From Flemingiibacterium sp045636265 (lineage in GTDB: Bacteria > Bacillota > Clostridia > Oscillospirales > CAG-272): a stretch of 44,361 nt of DNA. Within the stretch, counting starts at the first letter, position 1; each line of letters starts with the position of its first letter. Made by a program: the position numbers and the translations under genes. Positions 27,891 through 36,564 of this stretch are shown piece after piece. The notes under the pieces were generated by a model, which was not told where the DNA came from, did not search any database, and was given only the letters and a program-made list of their open reading frames with translations. The DNA is taken from positions 1 through 44,361 of the forward strand of contig JAZTXD010000011.1 in NCBI GenBank assembly GCA_045636265.1, in the 5' to 3' direction.

Positions 27891-29603
27891 GTGAGAAAAA
27901 TCAGGTACAACAAAGACAAACGGACAGGGCTGTATTTACCGAATACGATAAAACCGCAGAACAAAGGCTACGGAGAAGCCGGCGCAAGCTGGCGAAAAAA
28001 CTCTTTACAAGGCTTTAACGCTCCCAGCGGATCGGCGCAGGAAGATATAGACTTCCACAACTACACAATAAGACAAAGAGCTCGTATGCTGTACATGGCG
28101 GCACCGATCGCCACGTCGGCAATTAAGACGAACCGCACAAACGTGGTGGGCGTCGGCTTGAAGCTCAAGAGCCGCATTGACCGCGAAGTGCTGGGAATGA
28201 CAACGGAACAAGCAGAGGCATGGCAGAAAACAACCGAGAGGGAGTTCGCTCTCTGGGCTGAAAATAAAAGAGCATGCGACGCAACCGGCATGAACAACTT
28301 CTCAGGACTCCAGCAGCTCGCGCTCACGTCGTGGCTCGTTTCCGGTGACTGTATCGGACTTTTGAAACAGTACGACACAGACCAGAACTTCCCCTACGCG
28401 CTGAGGCTGCACCTCATTGAAGCGGACAGAATAGCGACACCGACGGAGCACAGCACCGGAACGTCGATAAACTACACGACCGGCAAGAACCCGAAAAACG
28501 GGAACACGATATACGACGGCGTAGAGGTTGACAGCAACGGCGCAGTCGTGGCCTACCATATCCGCAGCAGCTATCCCTACGAGATAGGCGGCAAGCCTAC
28601 GGAGTGGGCTCGCGTTCTCGCATATCAGGAACACACCGGACTCCCGAATGTGATCCACGTCGTAGAGACGGAGCGCCCGGATCAGTACAGAGGCGTCAGC
28701 TATCTGGCGCAGGTAATAGAACCGCTGCTCCAAGTAAGACGCTACACAGAGTCCGAGCTCATGGCGGCGCTTATAGAGTCGTTTTTTACGGCGTTTATAA
28801 AGACCACGGCACCGACGGACGAGAACCCCTTCAACCAAGTGGGCGAAGATCTCCCCGGTGAGGTCAAAGGGCCGAACGAGTACAGCATGGGCCCCGGTCA
28901 GGTCAATTTCATGGAGCCCGGCGAGGACGTAACCTTCGGAGATCCGAAACGACCGGCCAGCGGCTTCAATACGTTTATAACGGCTATTTGTTCCCAAATC
29001 GGCGCAGCTCTTGAAATCCCGGCCGACCTGCTTTTGAAACAGTTCAACTCGTCATACAGTGCGAGCCGCGCGGCTCTTATGGAGGCGTGGAAGGCGTTCA
29101 AAATGCGCAGGGAGTGGCTGGCTGACGACTTTTGCCGCCCGATTTATTCAGTGTGGATGAGCGAAGCCGTCGCGCGTGGTCGTATATATGCACCCGGATT
29201 TTTCGAGAACCCGGCAATCCGCGCCGCATACCTCGGCAGCGAATGGCTCGGCCCGTCTCAGGGACAGCTCGATCCCGTGAAGGAAATCACAGCAGAGATT
29301 CTTGCATGTGGCGAGGGCTTCTCAACTCACGAGCAGAGCACAATCAAGCTCAACGGCGGCCAGTGGTACGCAAACGTGGAACAGCTGCAGCGTGAAAACG
29401 AAAAGTTCGGAGGCGTGGCACCCGATCCTCACCAAACCGGAGGGAATACACAGCCCCCCGAAGAAGGCACCGAGGGAGAGGGCGACAACAATCCGCACAA
29501 CCCCGACAACTCAAGACGACGCGGCGCAATAGCAATGCGAAATCTTGTTTTACAGGAGCAAATAAGAAAAGCCATAGGAGGACAGGACAATGAAAACAGC
29601 TAA
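27891..29603 (+). CDS. portal protein, lambda gpB family
   Basis: The 570-residue protein matches the lambda-type portal family: RARMLYMAAPIATSAIKTNR (about 62-81), LKLKSRIDREVLGM, and LLLKQFNSSYSASRAAL near 380, in which the conserved Y-S-AR pattern can be seen. It forms the ring through which DNA passes. The start is uncertain: GTG 27891 lies inside AAGGAGGTG, and no ATG is near. The in-frame ATC at 27900 would have ideal spacing, which would be a rare start codon. The gene overlaps the protease gene by 14 bases. Confidence 0.94.
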   Translation: MRKIRYNKDKRTGLYLPNTIKPQNKGYGEAGASWRKNSLQGFNAPSGSAQEDIDFHNYTIRQRARMLYMAAPIATSAIKTNRTNVVGVGLKLKSRIDREVLGMTTEQAEAWQKTTEREFALWAENKRACDATGMNNFSGLQQLALTSWLVSGDCIGLLKQYDTDQNFPYALRLHLIEADRIATPTEHSTGTSINYTTGKNPKNGNTIYDGVEVDSNGAVVAYHIRSSYPYEIGGKPTEWARVLAYQEHTGLPNVIHVVETERPDQYRGVSYLAQVIEPLLQVRRYTESELMAALIESFFTAFIKTTAPTDENPFNQVGEDLPGEVKGPNEYSMGPGQVNFMEPGEDVTFGDPKRPASGFNTFITAICSQIGAALEIPADLLLKQFNSSYSASRAALMEAWKAFKMRREWLADDFCRPIYSVWMSEAVARGRIYAPGFFENPAIRAAYLGSEWLGPSQGQLDPVKEITAEILACGEGFSTHEQSTIKLNGGQWYANVEQLQRENEKFGGVAPDPHQTGGNTQPPEEGTEGEGDNNPHNPDNSRRRGAIAMRNLVLQEQIRKAIGGQDNENS

Positions 29604-30834
29604 AAAAGAGCGTTTTCTCATGGGCCCGGCAACGGCCCGCCAGACGGCAGCGGCTCCGAAGTTCTGGAACATGGCAAGCGTAAGCGACGACGAGGGCGAG
29701 ATCACGCTCTACGGCGACGTGGTAAGCGCTCAGCCCGTGGACTGGTGGACTGGTGAAGCAGTACCCGGCCTCTTTATAACGCCGGAAGGCTTTATGGAGG
29801 ATCTGGCAACAGTCAAGGACAAGAGCCGCGTCACCGTCAAGCTCAACAGCTGCGGCGGCGATCTTTACACCGGTATTGCAATACACAACGCACTGAAAGC
29901 ACTCCCCGGCGAGGTGAACGTCGTCGTGGAAGGTATCGCGGCAAGTGCTGCGAGTGTAATCATGTGTGCCGGTGATACCGTCACAGTGTACCCCGGCTCG
30001 CTCGTGATGATCCACGGCGTGAGTGTTATGCTTTGGGACGCGCTCAACATTCAGGACATGAAGCAGCTCATGAAGGGAATGGACGCAAGCGAAAGAGCCG
30101 TCGCAGAGATCTACAACGCAAAGACCGGCATTGAAGTCGATACTCTCCGCAGTATGATGACAAAGGAGACATGGCTCACCGGTCGCGAAGCACTCGACAA
30201 GGGATTCGCTGACACTCTCAAAGAGGACGAAAAGGAAGCCAGTATGAGCATGAGCTCAGACAAAAAAGTTCTTTTTGTCAACGGCATAAAGCACAACGTT
30301 GAGAGCTTCCGCAACATTCCGGGAAATATCCCGCTTGCAAAAGTAGCTCCCCCCGCTGTAAAGCCGGGAGTAAATAAAAAACCGACTGCAAAAGCAGTCA
30401 ATACAGAAGGAGGTAATACACCTATGACACTCGCAGAAATGAGAGAAAACCACCCCGACGTCGTGGCGCAGATCGAAAACGCTGCAAGAAACGACGAGCA
30501 GGCACAGGCAGCCACAAACGCAGCCGTAGAGGCTGAACGCCAGAGACTTGAAGCTATCGACTCTATCGCGGCTTCCATTCCTGACGCGGCTATGGTAAAC
30601 GACGCCAAGTACGGCGAAAACCGCTGCACAGCTCAGGAGCTCTGCTTCCGCGTAATGCAGCAGAGCGCGAAGTCCGGCCAGCAGTTCCTCGCAAACTACA
30701 AGGCAGACGGCGCAGCGTCCGGAACAGCAGCAGTCGGCGCAGCTCCCAACGGCGGCGCACCTATCAACCAGCAGGAACAGGACGCGGCAGACATTGCAGC
30801 GGCAGTTTCCGCATATAAAGGAGGTACAAAGTAA
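29590..30834 (+). CDS. ClpP-like head maturation protease fused to scaffold (gpC-like)
   Basis: The 414-residue protein has a ClpP/S49-type protease domain (about 35-215) with GIAASAAS (Ser119 likely nucleophile) and MIHG (His142). LNSCGGDLYTG marks the usual substrate loop. A linker and a C-terminal helical scaffold part follow (about 279-414). The layout is that of lambda gpC with the Nu3 scaffold nested in frame. It cleaves itself and the scaffold during prohead maturation. Confidence 0.92.
   Translation: MKTAKKERFLMGPATARQTAAAPKFWNMASVSDDEGEITLYGDVVSAQPVDWWTGEAVPGLFITPEGFMEDLATVKDKSRVTVKLNSCGGDLYTGIAIHNALKALPGEVNVVVEGIAASAASVIMCAGDTVTVYPGSLVMIHGVSVMLWDALNIQDMKQLMKGMDASERAVAEIYNAKTGIEVDTLRSMMTKETWLTGREALDKGFADTLKEDEKEASMSMSSDKKVLFVNGIKHNVESFRNIPGNIPLAKVAPPAVKPGVNKKPTAKAVNTEGGNTPMTLAEMRENHPDVVAQIENAARNDEQAQAATNAAVEAERQRLEAIDSIAASIPDAAMVNDAKYGENRCTAQELCFRVMQQSAKSGQQFLANYKADGAASGTAAVGAAPNGGAPINQQEQDAADIAAAVSAYKGGTK
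30424..30834 (+). CDS. nested capsid scaffold protein (Nu3-like)
   Basis: In-frame ATG 30424 follows GAAGGAGGTAATACACCT, as strong a ribosome site as any in the operon. It would give a 136-residue helical, Ala/Gln-rich product (TLAEMRENHPDVVAQIE) identical to the protease C-terminus. This mirrors lambda C/Nu3, where the free scaffold is made in excess of the protease form. Confidence 0.8.
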   Translation: MTLAEMRENHPDVVAQIENAARNDEQAQAATNAAVEAERQRLEAIDSIAASIPDAAMVNDAKYGENRCTAQELCFRVMQQSAKSGQQFLANYKADGAASGTAAVGAAPNGGAPINQQEQDAADIAAAVSAYKGGTK

Positions 30835-31193
30835 TGAGCAGACTCGACAAGACTATCGGCACATCAGGCTATGACAACCTTATCAACAGCACAGATCCCG
30901 GCGTGGAAACATTCCACGTAACACTCAAAAGCGGTCAGGGCGTGCTCGAAAGAGGCACACTTCTCGCGACCGGTTCCTCCGGCCTCGAAAAAATCAGCTC
31001 CGGCACAACCGGCAAGGCAAACGCTATTCTCGCGGAAACAATCGACACCGCGGAAGGCACCGTGGCACTTGCATACAGAACCGGCCATTTTAACGCAAAC
31101 GCTTTGATCGTGGCCGACGGCTACACAATCACAGACGCAGACAAGGAAGCGCTCCGCGTAGCGGGCATTCTTCTCTCTGACGCCGTACTTTAA
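30834..31193 (+). CDS. head decoration protein, gpD family
   Basis: The 119-residue beta-rich protein contains GQGVLERGTLLATG, ANAILAETID and RTGHFNANAL, the pattern of the lambda-type head decoration/stabilisation protein that trimerises on the capsid after expansion. It starts in a TAATG overlap with the protease gene, behind AAAGGAGGTACAAAG. Confidence 0.93.
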   Translation: MSRLDKTIGTSGYDNLINSTDPGVETFHVTLKSGQGVLERGTLLATGSSGLEKISSGTTGKANAILAETIDTAEGTVALAYRTGHFNANALIVADGYTITDADKEALRVAGILLSDAVL

Positions 31194-31207
31194 AGGAGGG
31201 CATAAAC

Positions 31208-32275
31208 ATGTTTAATATTTACGATACACATCACCTTCTCACATCGGTGCAGCTTCTTCCTCCGGTGACAAACTTCCTGCTTGACCGCTACTTCCCCACA
31301 AACGCGGCAACAGACATTTTCGCAACAAACGACGTACTCGTAGAGTACAAGAAGGGCTCCAAGAAGGCGTCCCCCTTTGTTGCACCTCGTAAGGGCGGCG
31401 TAACAATCACCAGAGACGGCGCAACAATGAAGGCGTTCACTCCTTCATTTATCGCTCCCAAGAGAACGCTCACGATTGACGATCTCACAAAGCGCGGCTT
31501 CGGCGAAGCTCTGTACTCTCAGCTCACACCCGAACAGAGAGAGGGCGCGCTCATGGTCGGCGACCTTGACGAGCTCCGCAAAATGAACGCCCGCAGAAAG
31601 GAAGCAATGGCCGCAGAGGTTATCTTCACAAACGGCTGCATTATGCAGGAATATGCGGACAACCTGAACAAGTTCGCAGAGAGAGAAGTCCGCTACTACG
31701 ACGGCACAAACGACGCAGTATATACACCTTCCAAGAACTGGGACACAACAACAGAAAGCGGCAAGCAGATGATCGAGGACATCGCGGCAATGGTGAAGAA
31801 ACTCACATCTCGCGGACTCCCTGCGACCGACCTTCTCGTGGCTCCCGACGTTGCGAGCGTAATGCTTAATAACGAATGGATCGTTAAGCTGCTCGACACT
31901 AATAACTACAACATCGGCGCAATTGATCCCGTGGCACTTCCTGCCGGCGCTTCCAGACTCGGCCGCCTCAACATTCAGGGCAGAATGATTGAGATCTTCT
32001 CCTATGACGAGACATACGAAGAAATCGACGGCACTGTAAAGCAGTACATTCCCGCCGGCAAGATCGCGGTAACAGCTCCCGCTGCAGGTCGTACAGTATA
32101 CGGCGCGATCACACAAATGGAAGAAACAGACAAGAAGCCCCACACATACGTAAGCATTGACGTGCCTAAGTATATGACAAACGTAAACGACGACACTCGC
32201 GAGGTAAGAGTGGCAACCGCGCCTCTCTGTATGCCTAACAACGAAAACGCGTTTATTGTGGCCGACGTGCTTTAA
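31208..32275 (+). CDS. major capsid protein, gpE family
   Basis: The 355-residue protein matches the lambda gpE-type major capsid family: TSVQLLPPVTNFLLDRYFP at the N-terminus, FIAPKRTLTIDDL near 80, LLVAPDVASVMLNNEW near 210, and TVYGAITQMEE near 295. It builds the icosahedral shell in the HK97 fold. AAAGGAGGGCATAAAC precedes the ATG. It follows gpD as in lambda. Confidence 0.96.
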   Translation: MFNIYDTHHLLTSVQLLPPVTNFLLDRYFPTNAATDIFATNDVLVEYKKGSKKASPFVAPRKGGVTITRDGATMKAFTPSFIAPKRTLTIDDLTKRGFGEALYSQLTPEQREGALMVGDLDELRKMNARRKEAMAAEVIFTNGCIMQEYADNLNKFAEREVRYYDGTNDAVYTPSKNWDTTTESGKQMIEDIAAMVKKLTSRGLPATDLLVAPDVASVMLNNEWIVKLLDTNNYNIGAIDPVALPAGASRLGRLNIQGRMIEIFSYDETYEEIDGTVKQYIPAGKIAVTAPAAGRTVYGAITQMEETDKKPHTYVSIDVPKYMTNVNDDTREVRVATAPLCMPNNENAFIVADVL

Positions 32276-32298
32276 TAAAGGCGAGAAAGGAGCAGCAC

Positions 32299-32724
32299 AT
32301 GAAGGCAATTATAATCACCCGCGGCACCTGCGGCGTTAAGTACACGTGCGCAAACGGCAGCACGAGATACACAACCAAGACGGCAGCAGACGGCGCCTTC
32401 GAGATCGACGACGCACAGGCCGAGCGCTTTGTCTCTTTGGGCGTTGCAAAATATGCAACAGCCACCGAAGGAACAGCTCAGGATCCGGAAACAACTCCGG
32501 AAACCACCGCAGACGACGAAGAAGGCGAACAGCTCACAGGACATCTTGACGCGGATCAGCTCGGAGCTATGACCTACAACGAGCTGAAAAAGCTCGCGGC
32601 AGACATGGGCGTCAAGCCGGAAGGCACCAGAAAAGACGACTATATCGCGGCAATTTGCGCCGCTGACGTAGAAGTCGGAGACGAGGACGAGCTCCCCGAA
32701 CTTAACGCCGCCGATCCTGAATAA
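32299..32724 (+). CDS. FI-position protein with C-terminal SAP-like domain
   Basis: The 141-residue protein has a beta-rich N-terminal part (about 1-55), an acidic Thr/Glu linker and a C-terminal SAP/Rho-N-like helical motif (MTYNELKKLAADMGVKPEG, about 92-110) ending in acidic residues. It lies just after the major capsid gene, the place of lambda FI, a packaging factor. The next gene has the same two-part plan, so the two may be paralogues. Confidence 0.74.
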   Translation: MKAIIITRGTCGVKYTCANGSTRYTTKTAADGAFEIDDAQAERFVSLGVAKYATATEGTAQDPETTPETTADDEEGEQLTGHLDADQLGAMTYNELKKLAADMGVKPEGTRKDDYIAAICAADVEVGDEDELPELNAADPE

Positions 32725-32737
32725 AGGAGGGCCCGAC

Positions 32738-33010
32738 ATGATCCAGATTATAAAGGGCAAATACGGCCTTCTGGTGAACGGAGTCGTCGAGGGTATCACA
32801 AAGGACTCGCAGCCGATCAAGCTCTCCGCAAAGAGAGAGGCCGAGCTCGTGGCGCTGGGCGTCGCTGAGTTCGTCGAGGAAGCTGTCAACTTTTCCGAAA
32901 TGACCGTCGCAGAGCTCCGGGCGCATGCCAAAGCTAAGGGCATAACGCTCGGATCTGCGAGGACGAAAAGCAGAATAATTGCAGTTCTTGAAGCTGCGGC
33001 GGGGGTGTAA
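32738..33010 (+). CDS. 90-aa protein with SAP-like domain, paralogue of the preceding gene
   Basis: The 90-residue protein has an N-terminal half (GKYGLLVNGVVEGITK, then LSAKREAELVALGVAEFVE) that parallels the preceding protein's AERFVSLGVAKYA segment. The C-terminal SAP-like MTVAELRAHAKAKGITLG parallels its MTYNELKKLAADMGV. AAAGGAGGGCCCGAC precedes the ATG. It is probably a head-tail or packaging accessory protein. Confidence 0.74.
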   Translation: MIQIIKGKYGLLVNGVVEGITKDSQPIKLSAKREAELVALGVAEFVEEAVNFSEMTVAELRAHAKAKGITLGSARTKSRIIAVLEAAAGV

Positions 33011-33012
33011 GC

Positions 33013-33330
33013 GTGAGCTTTAAAGAGCAAATTCAGAAAGACCTCGACACCGTGTTTTTGAACACGGACGACTTCGCGGAGTTCCACCGCGTAGAGGGGA
33101 AGCGAATCGCCGTCGTTATGGACGACGACAAGCTCGTAAACCTCAAGCAAGGGCAGCTGCTCGGACTTGTAGAGGCTGACATGCTTCTGCTGGGTAAAGA
33201 GACGGACTTCCCGGACGATATAACGCCGGGCCGCCTGCTCAACGTAGACGGGCGCGAGCTTATCGTCTCGAACGTCGGCGTAAACATGGGCCTCATAGAA
33301 GTGGCGCTCACTCAGAACCGCATGAGCTAA
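33013..33330 (+). CDS. head-tail joining protein, FII-like position
   Basis: The 105-residue beta-rich protein (KRIAVVMDDDKL, GRLLNVDGRELIVSNVGV) starts at GTG 33013. It stands in the place of lambda FII and resembles small head-tail joining proteins with a compact barrel. It is likely at the head-tail interface. Confidence 0.76.
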   Translation: MSFKEQIQKDLDTVFLNTDDFAEFHRVEGKRIAVVMDDDKLVNLKQGQLLGLVEADMLLLGKETDFPDDITPGRLLNVDGRELIVSNVGVNMGLIEVALTQNRMS

Positions 33331-33342
33331 GGAGGCAACGAC

Positions 33343-33972
33343 ATGACACTTTTGCAAAGTATTGACAAAGTGGTGGCGTGGCTGGAGGCGAACGTCTGCA
33401 GCCACATACTGCTCAAATTGCCGGACGACGACGCAAACGACGCCGACTACGGCGTGCAGTACGTCAACCCGGCAGCGTTCCCGCTTTATGTTCCGGGGAA
33501 GGATCGCCTCCCGCCTTCCGTAGCTGCTCCTATTCCGTCGGTATGCGTTCAACTCATGGAGGGTGAGGACAATCTCCCGGAGAAAAAGCGACAGCTCAAG
33601 CTCCGGCTCTGCCTCGCCTGCTGGAATCCCGGTGAGCATGGCGACGAGCTGTACCACCCCCGCGAGAACGCCAGCGCAACAGCCGGCGTCTCGTATTATC
33701 GCGACGCAAAAACGACGGCGCAGAAATACGTCCGCAACATGGACGGCTGGAAGGACTCCTTCAACTTTGCCGACCTCGTGCTCAGAGAGCTGGAGGGAAC
33801 AGAGTACATAGAAGGGCTCCGACTGGTGAAAGAGTCCGGCGTAAAGTTCGGACTTTTCACTGAGGACGGCAACATCTGGGACTATTACCCATACTGGCAC
33901 AGCTGGATCACCTTCACGCTGGAGGCCGGCGTGGCGGTAAGGCCCCCGGAAATATACAAAGATTTATTATAA
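33343..33972 (+). CDS. tail terminator/completion-like protein
   Basis: The 209-residue protein (SIDKVVAWLEANVCSHILL, AAPIPSVCVQLMEGEDN, RQLKLRLCLACWNPGEH, with YYPYWHSWITFTLEAGV near the end) lies between head-tail joining and sheath genes, where tail terminator proteins occur. The fold looks like the alpha/beta tail terminator group by strand pattern. Assignment rests mainly on position. Confidence 0.7.
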   Translation: MTLLQSIDKVVAWLEANVCSHILLKLPDDDANDADYGVQYVNPAAFPLYVPGKDRLPPSVAAPIPSVCVQLMEGEDNLPEKKRQLKLRLCLACWNPGEHGDELYHPRENASATAGVSYYRDAKTTAQKYVRNMDGWKDSFNFADLVLRELEGTEYIEGLRLVKESGVKFGLFTEDGNIWDYYPYWHSWITFTLEAGVAVRPPEIYKDLL

Positions 33973-33987
33973 CAAGGAGGACAACCC

Positions 33988-35454
33988 ATGAGCTACAAAC
34001 ATGGACTTTATGGCGAGCTCTCCGGCTCCAAGGCGACAAACGCCGCAAAGGCCGGCTCCGTGGCTGTATATATAGGCACCGCGCCTATTAACCAGATAAG
34101 CAGCTACGGCGAGAAGGCGCTCGTAAATATGCCTATTAAGATCGAGAACATGAGCGACGCAAAGAGCACGCTCGGCTATTCCGACGACTGGGGAAAGTTC
34201 ACGCTCTGCGAAGCTATCGCGGCGCACTTTAATAACCCCGTCGGAAACGTCGGCCCGATTTACGTCATTAACGTGCTCGATCCCGCAACACACAAAGCCG
34301 CTGAAAAGGTGACGACTCAGCTCACTGTCTCCGGCACCGCCGAGATCAAGGGCGGCGACATTATCCTCGACACCGTGGCGCTTTCCGACATGGTAGAGGG
34401 CACAGACTACACAATCAGCTACGACGCCAACAAGGAAGCCGTGGTGATTAAGTTCGCCGACAGCGTAGACGCTGAGACAGTCTCCTGCACATACGAAAAG
34501 ATCGACGCGAGCAAGATCACAGAGGCCGACATCATCGGCGGCACAACAGAGGACGGACAGTACACCGGCCTCGACGCTGCGAAAATGCTTTACCAGAACC
34601 ACAACGTCGTGCTCAATATGCTGGCGGCTCCCGGCTGGAGCCATATCCCCGCCGTATATAGGGCTATGCTCAACACAGTGCAGAAGCTCAACGGCCACTG
34701 GGACGGCTTCGTAAATGCCGACATTCCTCTCGTAGACGACAAGGGCGCAGCTATTGACACAATCGCAAAGGCTGTAGCATGGAAGGCAGCGAACGGCTAC
34801 ACCAGCGAACGCTCCAAGGTATATTGGCCCAAGATTAAGGGCAGCGACGGCAAGGTTTACCACCTCGCAACAGTCGGACAGGCGACAATGCTCCGCGTCG
34901 ATATGGGCCACGACTCCGTTCCCTTCGAGTCTCCCTCCAACAAGGAAATCATGGCAACCCGCCAGTATTTCGGAGAAAACTCCAAGAACAACGGCTACGA
35001 CCAGACGACATGCAACGGCCTGAACGAGAAGGGCATCACAACTGCCTGCTTCTGGGGTGGCCGCTGGGTGCTCTGGGGCCCTCACACTGCTGCATTTATT
35101 AACGGCGGCAGCACAGATCCCCGCGCGATTTTCGACGTGAATGTGCGCATGCTTATGCACATTACGAACGGCTTCCAGCTCAGACACGGCACAAAGATTG
35201 ACGCACCTCTCACACCGCAGGACAAGGACACAATCCTCAACGCGGAGAGGGAACAGCTCGACACGCTCTGCGGTATCGGTGCACTTATCGGCACACCGAC
35301 CGTGGAATTTATCGAGAGCGCGAACCCTGCCAGCGACATGATGAACGGCGACTTTGTGTGGGACTTCTCCGCAACACCTACGCCTCCGTTCAAGTCCGGC
35401 ACTGCTCGCGTGAGCTACACCGACGAGGGCTTCTCTGCCTTCTTCGGAGAATAA
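33988..35454 (+). CDS. contractile tail sheath protein
   Basis: The 488-residue protein matches the phage tail sheath family: KAGSVAVYIGTAPINQI early, NMLAAPGWSH near 210, YWPKIKGSDGKVYHL near 275, WGGRWVLWGPH near 355, and ATPTPPFKSG at the end. It forms the contracting outer tube and proves that the virus is a myovirus. AAGGAGGACAACCC precedes the ATG. Confidence 0.95.
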   Translation: MSYKHGLYGELSGSKATNAAKAGSVAVYIGTAPINQISSYGEKALVNMPIKIENMSDAKSTLGYSDDWGKFTLCEAIAAHFNNPVGNVGPIYVINVLDPATHKAAEKVTTQLTVSGTAEIKGGDIILDTVALSDMVEGTDYTISYDANKEAVVIKFADSVDAETVSCTYEKIDASKITEADIIGGTTEDGQYTGLDAAKMLYQNHNVVLNMLAAPGWSHIPAVYRAMLNTVQKLNGHWDGFVNADIPLVDDKGAAIDTIAKAVAWKAANGYTSERSKVYWPKIKGSDGKVYHLATVGQATMLRVDMGHDSVPFESPSNKEIMATRQYFGENSKNNGYDQTTCNGLNEKGITTACFWGGRWVLWGPHTAAFINGGSTDPRAIFDVNVRMLMHITNGFQLRHGTKIDAPLTPQDKDTILNAEREQLDTLCGIGALIGTPTVEFIESANPASDMMNGDFVWDFSATPTPPFKSGTARVSYTDEGFSAFFGE

Positions 35455-35472
35455 GAAGGGAGGAACTGACAC

Positions 35473-35982
35473 ATGGGTAAGTGGTTAGATATTAAGGGCC
35501 CCGTAGTGGCCGACACAGTATACGCCGACGGCGAGCTCGTGGCAAAGGACGTCGCGTTCACGCTTCCCGGCGTGGAATTTATGACCGCCGACGTGCAGGC
35601 CATGGGCAACATGAGCGTGCCGCTGGTGGGACTCCTTGAGCACATGGAGCTCTCGATCACCAAGGTGGGCGTAGACATGGGCCTCAGCAGGCTGAACAAG
35701 CTCGAAAAGCAGAACCTTGAGTTCCGCTGGGTGCAGAACGTCACCAAGGCAGACGGATCCACCGGAACGGAAGGCTGCAAGGCTTTTGTCAGAACAATGG
35801 CCGGAAATCTTCCGGAGCTCGGCGTTGAGGTAGGCTCCGCAACAGAAGCGGAAAAGACCTACGGCGTCACAAGAATGCAGGTATTCGCAAACGGCGACGA
35901 GCTGCTTTGCGTTGATAGACTGAGCCAGATCCTCAAGGTGAACGGCAAGGACTACATGAGCACAATAGACACTCTGCTCTAA
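35473..35982 (+). CDS. major tail tube protein
   Basis: The 169-residue protein fits the contractile-phage tube family (P2 FII type): DVAFTLPGVEFMTADVQAMG, MELSITKVGVDM and LCVDRLSQILKVNGKDYM. It stacks as hexamers to form the inner tube. It follows the sheath with an 18-bp gap behind AAGGGAGGAACTGAC and ends at a strong terminator. Confidence 0.93.
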   Translation: MGKWLDIKGPVVADTVYADGELVAKDVAFTLPGVEFMTADVQAMGNMSVPLVGLLEHMELSITKVGVDMGLSRLNKLEKQNLEFRWVQNVTKADGSTGTEGCKAFVRTMAGNLPELGVEVGSATEAEKTYGVTRMQVFANGDELLCVDRLSQILKVNGKDYMSTIDTLL

Positions 35983-35992
35983 CACATACGAG

Positions 35993-36027
35993 AGCCCCCG
36001 GCGAACACGCTCCGGGGGCTTTTTATT
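35993..36027 (+). terminator. strong terminator after the tail tube gene
   Basis: AGCCCCCGG (35993-36001) pairs with CCGGGGGCT (36012-36020) over a 10-base loop, followed by TTTT. It splits capsid/sheath/tube, which are needed in large amounts, from tape measure and baseplate genes, so partial termination would set their ratio. Confidence 0.9.
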
Positions 36028-36051
36028 TATACTTTGAAAGGAGCTAAAACA

Positions 36052-36456
36052 ATGGAAAAATTAACACTTAAAAACGCGATTAAAATCGACGGAAAAGAAG
36101 TCACAGAGGTGACATACGACGCGAACGAGATCGACGGCGTTCTTTTTGCGACAGCTGAGGCCAAGAGAAAGAACGCGGCCGGAATGAAAAACGCTTCATT
36201 TTCCCCCGCTGCGGAGTTCGACTTCGCTCTCCACCTCTACCTCGGCTTTGCTGCAATTATCGCAGTAAATCCCGGCTACGCTTTCGAGGATATGGAGAGA
36301 ATAAAGGGCCGCGACGTTACGGAGGTAATGAAAATCGGCCGAAATTTTATGCTCGCGTCGGAGCCGGAACGACCGGAAAAAGACTCCGCAGAGCCTACCG
36401 AGACTACGCAAGAGTCTACCACACAAGCACCTCAGAGCTCGAAAAAAAGCGAGTAA
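36052..36456 (+). CDS. tail assembly chaperone, unshifted form (gpE-like)
   Basis: The 134-residue protein lies between tail tube and tape measure, the chaperone position in P2-like phages. ATG 36052 has AAAGGAGCTAAAACA upstream, better than TTG 36034. The centre (FDFALHLYLGFAAIIAVNPGY split by no gap in the family) is helical and the end is acidic and Ser/Thr/Gln-rich. It ends just after seven A (36442-36448), a slip site for the longer form. It helps assemble tube around the tape measure. Confidence 0.85.
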   Translation: MEKLTLKNAIKIDGKEVTEVTYDANEIDGVLFATAEAKRKNAAGMKNASFSPAAEFDFALHLYLGFAAIIAVNPGYAFEDMERIKGRDVTEVMKIGRNFMLASEPERPEKDSAEPTETTQESTTQAPQSSKKSE

Positions 36457-36560
36457 CTGACTTTATAGTCGAATACGCGGAAGCGGCCGAGGATCTGGCA
36501 GAAGAAAGAAAACGCGCAGAGAAAAACCGGCCGCAAATGAAACGACCGCGAAGGAGGTGA
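36052..36560 (+). CDS. tail assembly chaperone, -1 frameshift product
   Basis: Translation in the zero frame runs to the A7 tract at 36442-36448 (codons TCG AAA AAA AGC). A -1 slip there continues as KRVTDFIVEYAEAAEDLAEE and onward without a stop to TGA 36558-36560, giving about 169 residues. The extra 35 or so residues have no start codon or ribosome site of their own. Such a -1 shift (E/E-prime, G/GT) is conserved in nearly all long-tailed phages. The stop lies just before the tape measure GTG. Confidence 0.78.
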
Positions 36561-36564
36561 GGTC

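Noticed and set aside
32272..35472. Very long minus-strand ORFs (542 and 501 codons) opposite head and sheath genes
   Set aside because: They are shadows of well-recognised plus-strand genes. They lack ribosome sites and have Cys/His/Val-rich nonsense composition.
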